Shown one piece after another: positions 37,493 through 46,058 of a stretch of 64,000 nt of DNA. Made by a program: the position numbers and the translations under genes. A model generated the notes under the pieces. It did no database searches. It had not been told where the DNA came from and saw nothing but the letters and a program-made list of their open reading frames with translations. The DNA lies in contig CAJQLX010000001.1 of NCBI GenBank assembly GCA_905479265.1, positions 62,001 through 126,000 of the forward strand, given 5' to 3'. The stretch is from an uncultured Alphaproteobacteria bacterium. GTDB taxonomy: Bacteria > Pseudomonadota > Alphaproteobacteria > UBA7985. Every line of letters starts with the position of its first letter. The first letter of the stretch is position 1.

Positions 37493-39031
37493 ATGAAGAG
37501 AATTACCGTAGCAATCACAAGCATGTTGGTTGGCGTCACCGCCGCTGGTATCGCGGCTGGTGACAAGTGGAGCGATCAGTTCCCGCACATTAAGAACACT
37601 GGCGATATTGCTGGTGAGTGTTCCTATGAGTCCATGTCCCAAAAGGACTACAGTGGCCAAACTCTGACGATCAACACCCACGCTGTTCCAGTAATGGGTG
37701 AGCCAACGGCACTGCACGCTGAGCAATTTTCAGCGCTGACGGGCGCAGAGGTTAACGTCATTCACACCCCGGCGGGTGACTTGTACTCCAAGGCGATGAT
37801 CCCTTTCCAAGCCGGTCAAGCGCCGTACGACATCGTCTTCGGTTTCTCGAACTTCATCCGCGACTGGATGGCCTACCTCGAGCCCGTGCCCGAGTACTAC
37901 GTCAACATGCGTCAGATGCAGGACGTGACCAAGTCACACATCGATGTGGCGTCTTGGGACGGTACGATGATGCAGTTCCCGATCGATGGCGACCGTCATT
38001 ACCTCAAGTACCGCAAAGACGTGATCGACAACCCCGAGCTTCAGGCCAAGTACTTGGCTGAAACAGGCAATGAGTTGCGCGTTCCACAGACGTGGAAAGA
38101 GTACGCCGAAATCGCAGCGTACTTTAATGGCTGGGACTGGGATGGCGATGGCGAGCTGGAATACGGCTCTGCAGAAGTCATGAAGAAAGACGACCTGATG
38201 TACGCGGCATTCTTTAGCCGTTCGGTTGCCTACGCCAAGAACCCAGCAACGCCGGGTGGCTTCTTCTTCGACCTCGATACCATGACCCCGCTGATCAACA
38301 GCCCTGGTTTTGTTGAGGCGCTGACCGATTGGGTTGAGGCCGTAAACTACGTGCCACCGGGTGGCATCAACTTTAGCCTTGGTGACGAAATTAACTCCTT
38401 CGGCGGCGGACAAGCACTGTTCAGCTTCTCTTGGGATGATGCTTTCGTTGCTGCCATGGAAGACGGCAGCGCCATTAAGAACAAGGTTGGTGTTGCTCCT
38501 CTGCCGGGCGCAGATCGTGTCTGGAACCGGGAAACCGGCGCATGGGACGAGACCTACAACCAGGCACCGTACATCGTATGGGGCTGGGCAGCGGCTGTTG
38601 CGAAGAAGTCCAAGAACCACGAGTTGGCCTTTGACTACCTTTGCTTCTTCTCCAACGATGCGAACCACCAGGCAGACATTGCCATTGGTCGTTTCGGTGT
38701 GAACCCGTTCAAGAAGTCTGACTTTGTGCCAGACATCTACATTGAGCGTCAGGGTTGGGATCAGCAGATCGCAGAAGAGTACACAGAGACCCTCATGGAC
38801 ATGGAAGAAAAGAGCACAAACCGTGTGTTCCCACTGCGTGTACCAGGCGTCTTTGAGTTCACAAGCGCAGTTGCAACCGGAACCTCCAAAGCTCTGGCTG
38901 GCCAGCTCTCTCCACAGGAAGCACTCGATGAAGTTGCGGCTGAGTGGGAAGCGATTATCGAGCGTGTCGGTGTCGACAACGTTCGCGAAGCATACGCCGT
39001 TGGCGTAGCCCTGGAAGACAACCTCCGTTGA
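37493..39031 (+). CDS. ABC transporter extracellular solute-binding protein (family 1)
   Basis: Periplasmic binding protein of 512 residues with an N-terminal signal (cut near IAAG/D), LALTGAEVNV-like family 1 core (SALTGAEVNVIHTPAGD), and a DWDGDGELEYG stretch at about 215-225 that looks like a calcium-binding loop. Family 1 proteins bind sugars, polyols, glycerol phosphates and similar compounds. A strong GGGAGGT precedes ATG 37493. It is followed by a hairpin and then by two permeases and two ATPases. The substrate is not evident; the GlpST-like ATPases suggest a polyol or small alcohol. Confidence 0.93.
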   Translation: MKRITVAITSMLVGVTAAGIAAGDKWSDQFPHIKNTGDIAGECSYESMSQKDYSGQTLTINTHAVPVMGEPTALHAEQFSALTGAEVNVIHTPAGDLYSKAMIPFQAGQAPYDIVFGFSNFIRDWMAYLEPVPEYYVNMRQMQDVTKSHIDVASWDGTMMQFPIDGDRHYLKYRKDVIDNPELQAKYLAETGNELRVPQTWKEYAEIAAYFNGWDWDGDGELEYGSAEVMKKDDLMYAAFFSRSVAYAKNPATPGGFFFDLDTMTPLINSPGFVEALTDWVEAVNYVPPGGINFSLGDEINSFGGGQALFSFSWDDAFVAAMEDGSAIKNKVGVAPLPGADRVWNRETGAWDETYNQAPYIVWGWAAAVAKKSKNHELAFDYLCFFSNDANHQADIAIGRFGVNPFKKSDFVPDIYIERQGWDQQIAEEYTETLMDMEEKSTNRVFPLRVPGVFEFTSAVATGTSKALAGQLSPQEALDEVAAEWEAIIERVGVDNVREAYAVGVALEDNLR

Positions 39032-39047
39032 TTTCCTGACCTCTGAT

Positions 39048-39076
39048 GATGGCCACCTTCCCAAGGGGTGGCCATC
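39048..39076 (+). terminator. Intra-operon hairpin after the binding-protein gene
   Basis: Perfect 10-bp stem GATGGCCACC/GGTGGCCATC with a nine-base loop, 17 bases after the binding-protein stop and before the first permease, followed by ACTCTTTTAC. Such hairpins partly stop transcription or protect the upstream message, giving more binding protein than membrane parts. Confidence 0.75.
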
Positions 39077-39101
39077 ACTCTTTTACTTTCGGAGACAAAG
39101 T

Positions 39102-39971
39102 ATGCGCTACGGCCATAAATATGTGTTTCTTCTGCCTGGTCTCTTGGTCCTGATCGCCATTCTGATTTTCCCGGTGATCTTTACGGTCCGACTGAGTTTG
39201 TCCGGTTGGAACAGCTACAATCCGGGCTTGGATTTTGTTGGCATTAAGAACTACGTCCGTCTGTTCACCAGCGACCCCCGGTTCTGGGAAGCCTTTTCCC
39301 GCTTGGCCTTTTTCTCTTTAACGACCGTTTTCCTGCAGTACATCCTCGGTTTTGGATTGGCGCTGCTGGTATGGCGCGATGTGCTGTTTAAGCGTTTCTT
39401 CCGCGTCCTGTTTCTCATTCCCATGATGACCACACCCGTCATCATGACGGTGATCTGGAAGACCGTGTTTCACGAGTCACTGGGGCCAGTTAACGATTTC
39501 CTGTCCATGTTTGGCCTCACACCGCTATGGCTGAGCGATCCGATGCTCTCCAAAGTCACAGTGATCATTGTTGAGGTCTGGCAGTGGACGCCGTTCATGT
39601 TCTTGCTGCTGCTCGCAGGCCTGCTTTCCTTGCCCAAGGAAGCGTTCCTCGCCGCCTCAATCGATGGCGCGGGACCGCTGCGCAAGTTCATCTACGTGAC
39701 TTTCCCGCTCATGGCACCGATTTCGATTGGCGCGATTATCATCCGATTGATCGAAGCCTCGAAGATCATGGATACGATTTACGTTCTCACCTCGGGCGGG
39801 CCGGGGACATCCACGGAAACGACCAGTTTCTACATCTTTATCAAAGGCCTGCGGGAATTCCAGATGGGCTACTCCGCCGCCATGTCCTTCACCTATCTGA
39901 TCGTGATGATCCTCAGCCTGACGGTCATCGTTAACATTCTGATCCGCGTGTTTATTGGGAGAAACGACTGA
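39102..39971 (+). CDS. ABC transporter permease (MalF/UgpA-like)
   Basis: 289-residue inner-membrane permease with six helices. The cytoplasmic EAA loop that contacts the ATPases is recognisable as KEAFLAASIDGAGPLRKFIYVTFPLMAPIS. The MalF-type N-terminus FLLPGLLVLIAILIFPVIFTVRLS fits carbohydrate permeases. It overlaps the next permease by one base (TGATG at 39969-39973), so the two are translationally coupled. Confidence 0.93.
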   Translation: MRYGHKYVFLLPGLLVLIAILIFPVIFTVRLSLSGWNSYNPGLDFVGIKNYVRLFTSDPRFWEAFSRLAFFSLTTVFLQYILGFGLALLVWRDVLFKRFFRVLFLIPMMTTPVIMTVIWKTVFHESLGPVNDFLSMFGLTPLWLSDPMLSKVTVIIVEVWQWTPFMFLLLLAGLLSLPKEAFLAASIDGAGPLRKFIYVTFPLMAPISIGAIIIRLIEASKIMDTIYVLTSGGPGTSTETTSFYIFIKGLREFQMGYSAAMSFTYLIVMILSLTVIVNILIRVFIGRND

Positions 39972-40819
39972 TGCGATCTTTCTATATCACTCTGAAGTAT
40001 CTCGCGATTGCGCTCTGGACGGCCTTTGTTGTCGGTCCGTTTTTGTGGGCGCTGAGTACGTCGTTCAAGGACTTTTCCTCGGTCACTTCTGGGGCAAAGT
40101 ACATCCCGTGGCTGCAGTTCAAACCAACGCTAGAGGGCTGGAATGTCCTGTGGCGGACCCCGGCGCGCGGTGGGGTCGATATTGCAGAGCCGTTTATGAA
40201 CAGCCTGATGGTGACCACGCTGGCAAGTGCCATCTCGATCGCCCTGGGCACGCTCGCGGCCTACGCTTTGTCGCGCTACACCTTCAAATTTGGGTTCGTG
40301 AAGAACAACGACATCACGTTCTTCTTTATCTCCCAGCGGATCATGCCGCCGGTGGTGCTGTCGATCCCGTTTTTCATCATGCTGAGCAAGTTCGGCCTGC
40401 TGGATACGATTGCCGGGCTGGTGACGGTCTACATCGTCCTGCTGATGCCGATTGCGGTTTGGATCATGGTGGACTTCTTTAACAAGGTGCCACGCGAGCT
40501 GGACGAAACTGCGCTGATTGACGGCTGCAACCCGTTCCAAGCGTTCTTCCAGGTCGTGCTGCCGAACTCCATTCCGGGGTTGGTTGTGGCGACCATGTTC
40601 TGTCTGATCTTTGGTTGGACCGACTTCTTTTTCTCCTTCATCCTGACGTTTACCGAGGTGCAGTTACTGCCGGTTCGGATCGTTGCGTTGAATTCCTCAA
40701 TTACCCCTTGGTGGAGCCTGTCAGCCGCAGCTTTGATTTCTGTGGCCCCGCTGCTGCTTGTCGCATTCGTCGTTGAGCGCTTCCTCTCCAAGGGCAACCT
40801 GTCCGGAGCGTTGAAGTAA
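39971..40819 (+). CDS. ABC transporter permease (MalG/UgpE-like)
   Basis: 282-residue second permease with six helices. The EAA loop reads PRELDETALIDGCNPFQAFFQVVLPNSIPGL and the C-terminal helix ends VAFVVERFLSKGNLSGALK, typical of MalG-type subunits whose tail ends with a conserved GxxKG-like region. It starts on the stop of the first permease and is followed 4 bases later by the first ATPase gene. Confidence 0.93.
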   Translation: MRSFYITLKYLAIALWTAFVVGPFLWALSTSFKDFSSVTSGAKYIPWLQFKPTLEGWNVLWRTPARGGVDIAEPFMNSLMVTTLASAISIALGTLAAYALSRYTFKFGFVKNNDITFFFISQRIMPPVVLSIPFFIMLSKFGLLDTIAGLVTVYIVLLMPIAVWIMVDFFNKVPRELDETALIDGCNPFQAFFQVVLPNSIPGLVVATMFCLIFGWTDFFFSFILTFTEVQLLPVRIVALNSSITPWWSLSAAALISVAPLLLVAFVVERFLSKGNLSGALK

Positions 40820-40823
40820 GATC

Positions 40824-41900
40824 ATGTTGGTAGGTGACAAAATTTCACTCGAAGTCGGCGGGGAAACCCACCTCTCTGATGTCTCTTTCGAGATGGCGCC
40901 CGGCGGGCTTTACACGATCCTTGGGCGGACATTGGCGGGGAAAACCACCCTGTTGAAGTCCATCGCGGGTCTGACGGAGTTCGACAGTGGCGCGCTTAGC
41001 AGTTCGGGCCAGGACTTTACCAAAGTCCCCGTCTGGCAGCGCAACGTAGCGATGGTCTATCAGCAGTTCATTAACTACCCGCACTTCAACGTCTTCAACA
41101 ACATCGCCTTCCCGCTGCGTAAGAAGGGTCTCTCCAAGGACGAGATTCAGAAGCGTGTGGCTCGCTCGATTGAGCAGGTGGGCCTCGAAGGCTTTGAGCT
41201 GCGGAAGATCCAAGAGCTCTCTGGCGGTCAACAACAGCGCGTGGCGCTGGCACGGTCGCTGGCAAAAGCGTCAAAGATCCTGCTGCTCGACGAACCGCTG
41301 GTGAACCTCGATTACAAGCTGCGCGAGCAGCTGCGGGAAGAGCTCAAAGATCTGATCGATTCAGAGTTTAACAAGGACGGCATCGTCGTCTATTCCACTA
41401 CCGATCCGCTGGAGGCTATGCAGTTTGGCGGCACGCTACTGGTGATGGATGAGGGCCGCATCATTCAGCAAGGCCCTGCCGTTGACGTGTTTGAGCATCC
41501 GGCAACGTGCCGCGTCGCTGAAATCACCAACGACCCGAGCATGAACCTGTGGCCTGCGACGTTCACTGGCGGTCAATTCCATATTGCCGAGGGTATCGAC
41601 CTGCCCGCGCCTGCTGACACCAGCGGCGTGAACGAAGGCGCCTGCATTGTCGGCTTTCGCTCGAACGACATTCGCATCGAAGCCGGGGGCTTGGAATTCG
41701 TCGTTGAACTGTCCGAGATCGCTGGTTCCGAGACCATCATCCACTTGCGCCGCGGCGAAACCGGGATGATTGCGCGCGTCGAAGGCGTTGTGGACCTGAA
41801 AATGAACGAGGTGGTCCCGGTGAAAATTAACACCGACTGGCTCTACATTTTTGGCACTGATGAGACGTTGGTGAAGTCACCATTTGGGAGCAAAGACTGA
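40824..41900 (+). CDS. ABC transporter ATPase, GlpS-like
   Basis: 358-residue ATPase of the carbohydrate importer class with a C-terminal OB-like regulatory domain. Walker A is GRTLAGKT (34-41), an unusual form shared with GlpS of the rhizobial glycerol importer; signature LSGGQ (132-136) and Walker B LLLDEP (153-158) are intact. The H-loop His is replaced by Thr193 (VYSTTDP). It therefore has a good signature but a weak switch. It overlaps the second ATPase by one base. Heterodimer formation with that partner is inferred. Confidence 0.9.
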   Translation: MLVGDKISLEVGGETHLSDVSFEMAPGGLYTILGRTLAGKTTLLKSIAGLTEFDSGALSSSGQDFTKVPVWQRNVAMVYQQFINYPHFNVFNNIAFPLRKKGLSKDEIQKRVARSIEQVGLEGFELRKIQELSGGQQQRVALARSLAKASKILLLDEPLVNLDYKLREQLREELKDLIDSEFNKDGIVVYSTTDPLEAMQFGGTLLVMDEGRIIQQGPAVDVFEHPATCRVAEITNDPSMNLWPATFTGGQFHIAEGIDLPAPADTSGVNEGACIVGFRSNDIRIEAGGLEFVVELSEIAGSETIIHLRRGETGMIARVEGVVDLKMNEVVPVKINTDWLYIFGTDETLVKSPFGSKD

Positions 41901-42973
41901 TGGCACGTATCGACCTCGAAGGCGTCCAGCACAGCTACGGCAACGTCGAAGCGCTGGAGAAATTTGACCTGACTTGGAATGACGGTGGCCGCTACGCCAT
42001 TCTCGGTCCATCGGGCTGTGGCAAGACCACCATGCTCAACATCATGTCGGGCATCATCAAGCCCACGCAGGGTCGTATCCTGTTTGACGGCAATGACATC
42101 ACCAATCTTCAAACTGCCGACCGGAACATCGCACAAGTGTTTCAGTTCCCGGTGATTTACGGGACCATGCGGGTTTGGGATAATCTGGCGTTTCCGCTGG
42201 TGTGCCGGAATGTACCCTCGGACCAAATCAAGACCAAAGTCGAAGAAGTCGCGAACACGCTCAGCCTGACACACCTGTTGGACCGAAAAGCCAACAAGCT
42301 AACCGCAGATCAGAAACAGTTGATTTCTCTGGGCCGCGGCTTGGTCCGCGATGACGTGGCGGCGGTCCTGATGGACGAGCCGTTGACCGTGATTGACCCA
42401 GATCTAAAGTTCCGACTGCGCCGCAAACTCAAAGAAATCAATGAGCAATACCGGACGACGCTGATCTACGTGACTCATGACCAAAACGAAGCCATGACCT
42501 TTGCTGAGCAAATCATGGTGATGGACAAGGGCCGCATCGTTCAGATGGGCACGCCGGGTGAGTTATTTGACCGGCCCAGCACGACCTTTGTCGGCTACTT
42601 CATCGGCGCGCCAGCGATGAACGTCTTCCCCGCAACTGTTAAGCAAGACCATCAGTTGGATGTTGCCGGCACCGCGATCGACGTAGAACCAAACCTGCAA
42701 GGGGCGGCCAGTGAAACCTTAAAATTGGGCATACGAGCGGAACATATCTCGCTGCAGGACGATCCCAAGAGCAATGACAATTGCCTCCCTTTTCACGTCG
42801 ACCGGATCGATGATTTTGGGAACTACAAGCTTGTCGTTGGCAAGGCTTCAGGGCAGATCACCAAGGTCAAGGTTGACCGCAATCAACCGATTGCTAGCGG
42901 GGAAATGTTTATGACTTTCAAAGCCAAAAACTGCTGCGTTTACGCGAACGACAGGCTTATTTCTACGAGCTGA
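41900..42973 (+). CDS. ABC transporter ATPase, GlpT-like
   Basis: 357-residue second ATPase. Walker A is a standard GPSGCGKT (36-43), Walker B VLMDEP (156-161) and H-loop YVTHDQ (His193) are intact, but the signature is LTADQ (134-138) in place of LSGGQ, as in GlpT of the rhizobial glycerol importer. The segments NIAQVFQFPVIYGTM and SLGRGLVRDDV also fit that family. C-terminal regulatory domain present. Last gene of the operon, followed by two hairpins. Confidence 0.9.
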   Translation: MARIDLEGVQHSYGNVEALEKFDLTWNDGGRYAILGPSGCGKTTMLNIMSGIIKPTQGRILFDGNDITNLQTADRNIAQVFQFPVIYGTMRVWDNLAFPLVCRNVPSDQIKTKVEEVANTLSLTHLLDRKANKLTADQKQLISLGRGLVRDDVAAVLMDEPLTVIDPDLKFRLRRKLKEINEQYRTTLIYVTHDQNEAMTFAEQIMVMDKGRIVQMGTPGELFDRPSTTFVGYFIGAPAMNVFPATVKQDHQLDVAGTAIDVEPNLQGAASETLKLGIRAEHISLQDDPKSNDNCLPFHVDRIDDFGNYKLVVGKASGQITKVKVDRNQPIASGEMFMTFKAKNCCVYANDRLISTS

Positions 42974-42993
42974 GATCTCGGTCCATCTGTCCC

Positions 42994-43017
42994 CACGACG
43001 CAGCCTCTTGCGTCGTG
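42994..43017. terminator. Hairpin after the ABC operon
   Basis: Perfect 9-bp stem CACGACGCA/TGCGTCGTG with a six-base loop, followed by GAAAAA. It lies 20 bases after the last ATPase gene. Read from the other strand, the run of T (complement of AAAAA) precedes the stem, so it is more convincing as part of a paired terminator with the next hairpin. Confidence 0.6.
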
Positions 43018-43027
43018 AAAAACGAAC

Positions 43028-43059
43028 ACGGGGCACAGGCTGTTTTGCCTGCGCCCCGT
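43028..43059. terminator. Strong hairpin between convergent transcripts
   Basis: A 13-position stem ACGGGGCACAGGC / GCCTGCGCCCCGT with one A-C mismatch and a TGTTTT loop, followed on the + side by TTTCGCGTTT. It sits between the ABC operon (+) and the oxidoreductase gene (-) and probably ends transcription from the operon. Confidence 0.75.
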
Positions 43060-43096
43060 TTCGCGTTTCGGGGAACAGCCCTTAAACCAACTAGAT

Positions 43097-44071
43097 TTAC
43101 GGCGTCAGAATAACTTTGCCGTCGCGGTTTGATTCACCAGCTCGGGTGACCGCCTGCTTGATCTCATCAAGCGTGAAACGAGAATCCACTTTTGAGGACA
43201 GCTTACCCCCGGCAATCATTGGGATAATTTCACCAAAGGCCGCTTGCTTTTCCTCCGCTGAGCCCGTCTCAAACCACTTTGCCAGCCAAAAGCCTTTGAC
43301 GGCGATATCGTTGAAGATCACGGCCATCAAATCCAGTGTCGGCATCTGCATCGCCAGCACGCCATAACATGCGATTTTAGAACCATAGGCGAGGCTTTGA
43401 ACCATGCGGGTGAAAGTATCGCCCCCAACGGCATCGACCGCATAGACGATGTCTGCGCCGTTGGTTGCCGCCTTTGCGCGCTCAGCCAAATCGGGGCCAT
43501 CGACCAAAACAACAGTCGCACCCAGCGATTTCAACTGCGGCACGAGGCTTTCACGGCGGACGACGTTGATGGTGTTTATGCCCCGCTGTGCAGCAAGCTG
43601 GATCAGGTATTCCCCCACGGCAGAATTGGCCGCGCTTTGGATGATCCAATCACCCTCCTTCAACGCCTGCACAGACTTCAGCAGCAGGTGCGCGGTCAGG
43701 GGGTTAATCACCGCCATAGACATCTGCTCGATATCACCAGCAGGAACCGGAATAAAGGCTTGGGCCGGGCCGGTAATCTCCTCACGCCACGTACCACCAA
43801 CGCCAGAAAGCAGAACATGCTGCCCGACTTGCAAGTGGCTAACACCAGCGCCAACCTCAGCAACCTGCCCCACACCCTCAGCGCCAGGTTGGGCCGGGAA
43901 GGTTGGCATGGTGCCGTATTGGCCGCTGATCTGCAGCAAATTTGACGGGTGAATCGGTGTTGCGAGCACTTTGACCCGCACCTGACCTTCGCCCGGGGCA
44001 ACCGAAGGGACATCTTTGATTTCTAGAACGTCAGCAGGGTTACCAATAGCGTTGTATTCAATGACCTTCAT
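43097..44071 (-). CDS. MECR/quinone-oxidoreductase-like NADPH oxidoreductase
   Basis: Zinc-free medium-chain reductase of 324 residues. There are no zinc-site cysteines; the cofactor region IIQSAANSAVGEYLIQLAA resembles trans-2-enoyl-CoA reductases (mitochondrial MECR/ETR) and quinone reductases, followed by NVVRRESLVPQLKSLGATVV. The N-terminal GroES-like domain has PIHPSNLLQISGQYG. Start ATG 44071 has GGAG six bases upstream. It faces a LysR gene with a 129-base gap. Actual substrate (enoyl-CoA, quinone or other enone) is undetermined. Confidence 0.88.
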   Translation of the reverse strand: MKVIEYNAIGNPADVLEIKDVPSVAPGEGQVRVKVLATPIHPSNLLQISGQYGTMPTFPAQPGAEGVGQVAEVGAGVSHLQVGQHVLLSGVGGTWREEITGPAQAFIPVPAGDIEQMSMAVINPLTAHLLLKSVQALKEGDWIIQSAANSAVGEYLIQLAAQRGINTINVVRRESLVPQLKSLGATVVLVDGPDLAERAKAATNGADIVYAVDAVGGDTFTRMVQSLAYGSKIACYGVLAMQMPTLDLMAVIFNDIAVKGFWLAKWFETGSAEEKQAAFGEIIPMIAGGKLSSKVDSRFTLDEIKQAVTRAGESNRDGKVILTP

Positions 44072-44157
44072 TGTCGTCTCCAAAAGGCTGTATTATTGAT
44101 TTTTTGTGAATATAGAGAAGAATGCAGGTCAGAAAACCATAAGTGCTGGCATTCAAA

Positions 44158-44174
44158 ATTGTCTTTTCGGCAAT
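44158..44174. promoter_or_regulatory. LysR-type operator candidate
   Basis: ATTG-N9-CAAT dyad about 27 bases before the LysR start and 87 bases before the oxidoreductase start. The size and T-rich/A-rich ends fit the loose T-N11-A rule for LysR regulators. Function not shown by the sequence alone. Confidence 0.4.
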
Positions 44175-44200
44175 AATAACCTCCTCTAACGGATACGTAC

Positions 44201-45160
44201 ATGGATCAACTTCGCGCCATTTCTTACTTCATCAAGGTTGCCGAGCTGGGTAGCTTTGCCGAGGCATCAAAGGCTCTGGGCGTGCCGGCATCCTCCGTAT
44301 CTCGGCGCTTGCAAGACCTAGAGGCCGCTTTGGGCGTCACCTTGCTCAGCCGAACCACCCGTGTTGTGAAACTGACGGAGCTGGGCCAAATTTACCTCGA
44401 TCAGGTGCGCCCCACGATCAACGATCTGCGGCACGCCAACGAGCTGGTCCGCAATCAACTGTCTGCACCAAAAGGTACGCTGCGCATTTCGGCGATTACC
44501 GGTTACGGCGAATACCTGCTCGTTCCCGCATTGCGTCGCCTGCGAAAGCGGTATCCTGAGTTGGTCGTGGACCTTGAGCTAACCGACCAATTGATCGACC
44601 TCGCCAATGACGATGTGGATATCGCTGTTCGCGTCACAGCTTACCCGCCCGAGCGCGCCATTGCCCGGCGACTGAACAGCAACCGTTCAGTGCTCGTTGC
44701 TTCTCCAGAATATCTCATTCAACACGGCACTCCGAAGACACTCGATGATCTGCAACTCCATCAAACGCTACTCTATCGCGGGCCAGATCGGATCGTCTTT
44801 TGGCAAGCAAGAACAGCTGACGGATGGACGGAAATCAAAACCCAGCCGGCTTTTGTCTGCAACATCGGTAAAGAATTGCGCGCCGAAGCCGCAGCAGGGC
44901 GAGGGCTCGCGCTGTTGCCCCGATGGGGCGTGCAGCCGCAGATCGATACCGGTGATCTGCAGGTGGTCAGCCTGAGTGATGGCAAACTCCACCTATCTCG
45001 CAACGAGGGGACCAGCACTTATCTGCTCTATCAGCAGCCCAAATATCGCTTGACGAAAATCAAGGTCGCCGTCGATTTTCTGGTCGAAGCCCTCAGTGAC
45101 CCAGCGGAGCTGCATGCAAAACCGGACGACGAACCCACCCCGCCCCATCTGAAATTTTGA
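44201..45160 (+). CDS. LysR-family transcriptional regulator
   Basis: 319-residue LysR protein. The N-terminal winged helix-turn-helix runs over residues 1-60 (MDQLRAISYFIKVAELGSF, then ALGVPASSVSRRLQDLEAALG). The effector domain has the pattern of the aminobenzoate/CrgA-like group (VRVTAYPPERAIARRL). Its divergence from the enoyl-reductase-like gene suggests it controls that gene and itself. The C-terminus is an extra charged tail (AKPDDEPTPPH). Confidence 0.94.
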   Translation: MDQLRAISYFIKVAELGSFAEASKALGVPASSVSRRLQDLEAALGVTLLSRTTRVVKLTELGQIYLDQVRPTINDLRHANELVRNQLSAPKGTLRISAITGYGEYLLVPALRRLRKRYPELVVDLELTDQLIDLANDDVDIAVRVTAYPPERAIARRLNSNRSVLVASPEYLIQHGTPKTLDDLQLHQTLLYRGPDRIVFWQARTADGWTEIKTQPAFVCNIGKELRAEAAAGRGLALLPRWGVQPQIDTGDLQVVSLSDGKLHLSRNEGTSTYLLYQQPKYRLTKIKVAVDFLVEALSDPAELHAKPDDEPTPPHLKF

Positions 45161-45227
45161 ATTTACCTTTGCCAGCAATTAAATTTAGGGTGGTCCTTCG
45201 ACAACGAGAACGCTTACGTCATTGGGG

Positions 45228-45998
45228 ATGATTGTCATGGGGCCGATCACTATTCTGCAGATGGGTTATCGCGAGTTCACCACGCGGTGGAACGAATTGG
45301 CGCGATTTATTCTCGTGTTCATGGGCGTCATCATGGTCGAGGGCATTGTGCTGGATCTGTTTAAGATCGATGCAACAATCGGCTCCAACATCCTGTTGGC
45401 GATCCTGTCTGTAATCATCTTTCGCAAGCTGATGGGCGCAGCACCAAACGGCGCTCCTTATTTCGCGTATTTTGGGAATTCACTTCTGATCGGTTTGGTC
45501 TGCGGCGTGCTTTTGATTCCGCTGATCATTGTGTTCGTTATCATGATCCTTGGCATGTTTGCTGAGGGCTTTAACTGGGTTCAGCCTTGGGTACTGCTGG
45601 TGCTCGCGTTGGCCTTACCGGTTTCACTTGGGTATTTTTACCTGTTTGTGCGCCTGCTTTACTGCTTGCCCGGCGTTGCCATGGGGCGCCGTCCCTACGG
45701 CTTTTTGGAAGGCTGGCGGGACTCAAAGGGCGTGGCCGCGTCGCTTGTCTTCGCGTCAATACTGGCCAGCATTATTTTCGGCGTCGTCGGAATGGTCATC
45801 ATCGTTATCTTCGGCATCATTGTTGGCTTTCTTGCCGTGGCTGGAGGGGGTTCCCTATTTTGGGTCGAACTGATCGGCACTAATTTGCTGGCTGGAATCT
45901 TGGCCGGCGGCTGGCTGATGTTCCTCACGGTTATGCAGGGAACCGTTTATCGCGAGCACACGCACGGACCTCAGCAGGCCGTCGTCGACGTGTTTTAA
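45228..45998 (+). CDS. Six-helix integral membrane protein of unknown function
   Basis: About 256 residues with some six hydrophobic helices and a glycine-rich stretch near the C-terminus (FLAVAGGGSLFW). Between helices 4 and 5 a loop reads RLLYCLPGVAMGRRPYGF followed by LEGWRDSKGVA, similar to the repeated RxxxxxPxxA...SWxxTKG element seen in YciC and GDPD-membrane-domain proteins. In-frame starts are TTG 45222, ATG 45228 and ATG 45237. It stands alone between a LysR gene and a P450 gene; no function can be assigned. Confidence 0.75.
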   Translation: MIVMGPITILQMGYREFTTRWNELARFILVFMGVIMVEGIVLDLFKIDATIGSNILLAILSVIIFRKLMGAAPNGAPYFAYFGNSLLIGLVCGVLLIPLIIVFVIMILGMFAEGFNWVQPWVLLVLALALPVSLGYFYLFVRLLYCLPGVAMGRRPYGFLEGWRDSKGVAASLVFASILASIIFGVVGMVIIVIFGIIVGFLAVAGGGSLFWVELIGTNLLAGILAGGWLMFLTVMQGTVYREHTHGPQQAVVDVF

Positions 45999-46058
45999 GC
46001 GGCTTAAACCGAGAATCGGTCCGGGTCACCAAAACGCAACCAAAGGGGTTGAGTTACC

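Noticed and set aside
37934-39064. Long open frame on the - strand opposite the binding-protein gene (376 codons)
   Set aside because: Antisense to a convincing secreted protein; no motif, no ribosome site and no signal.
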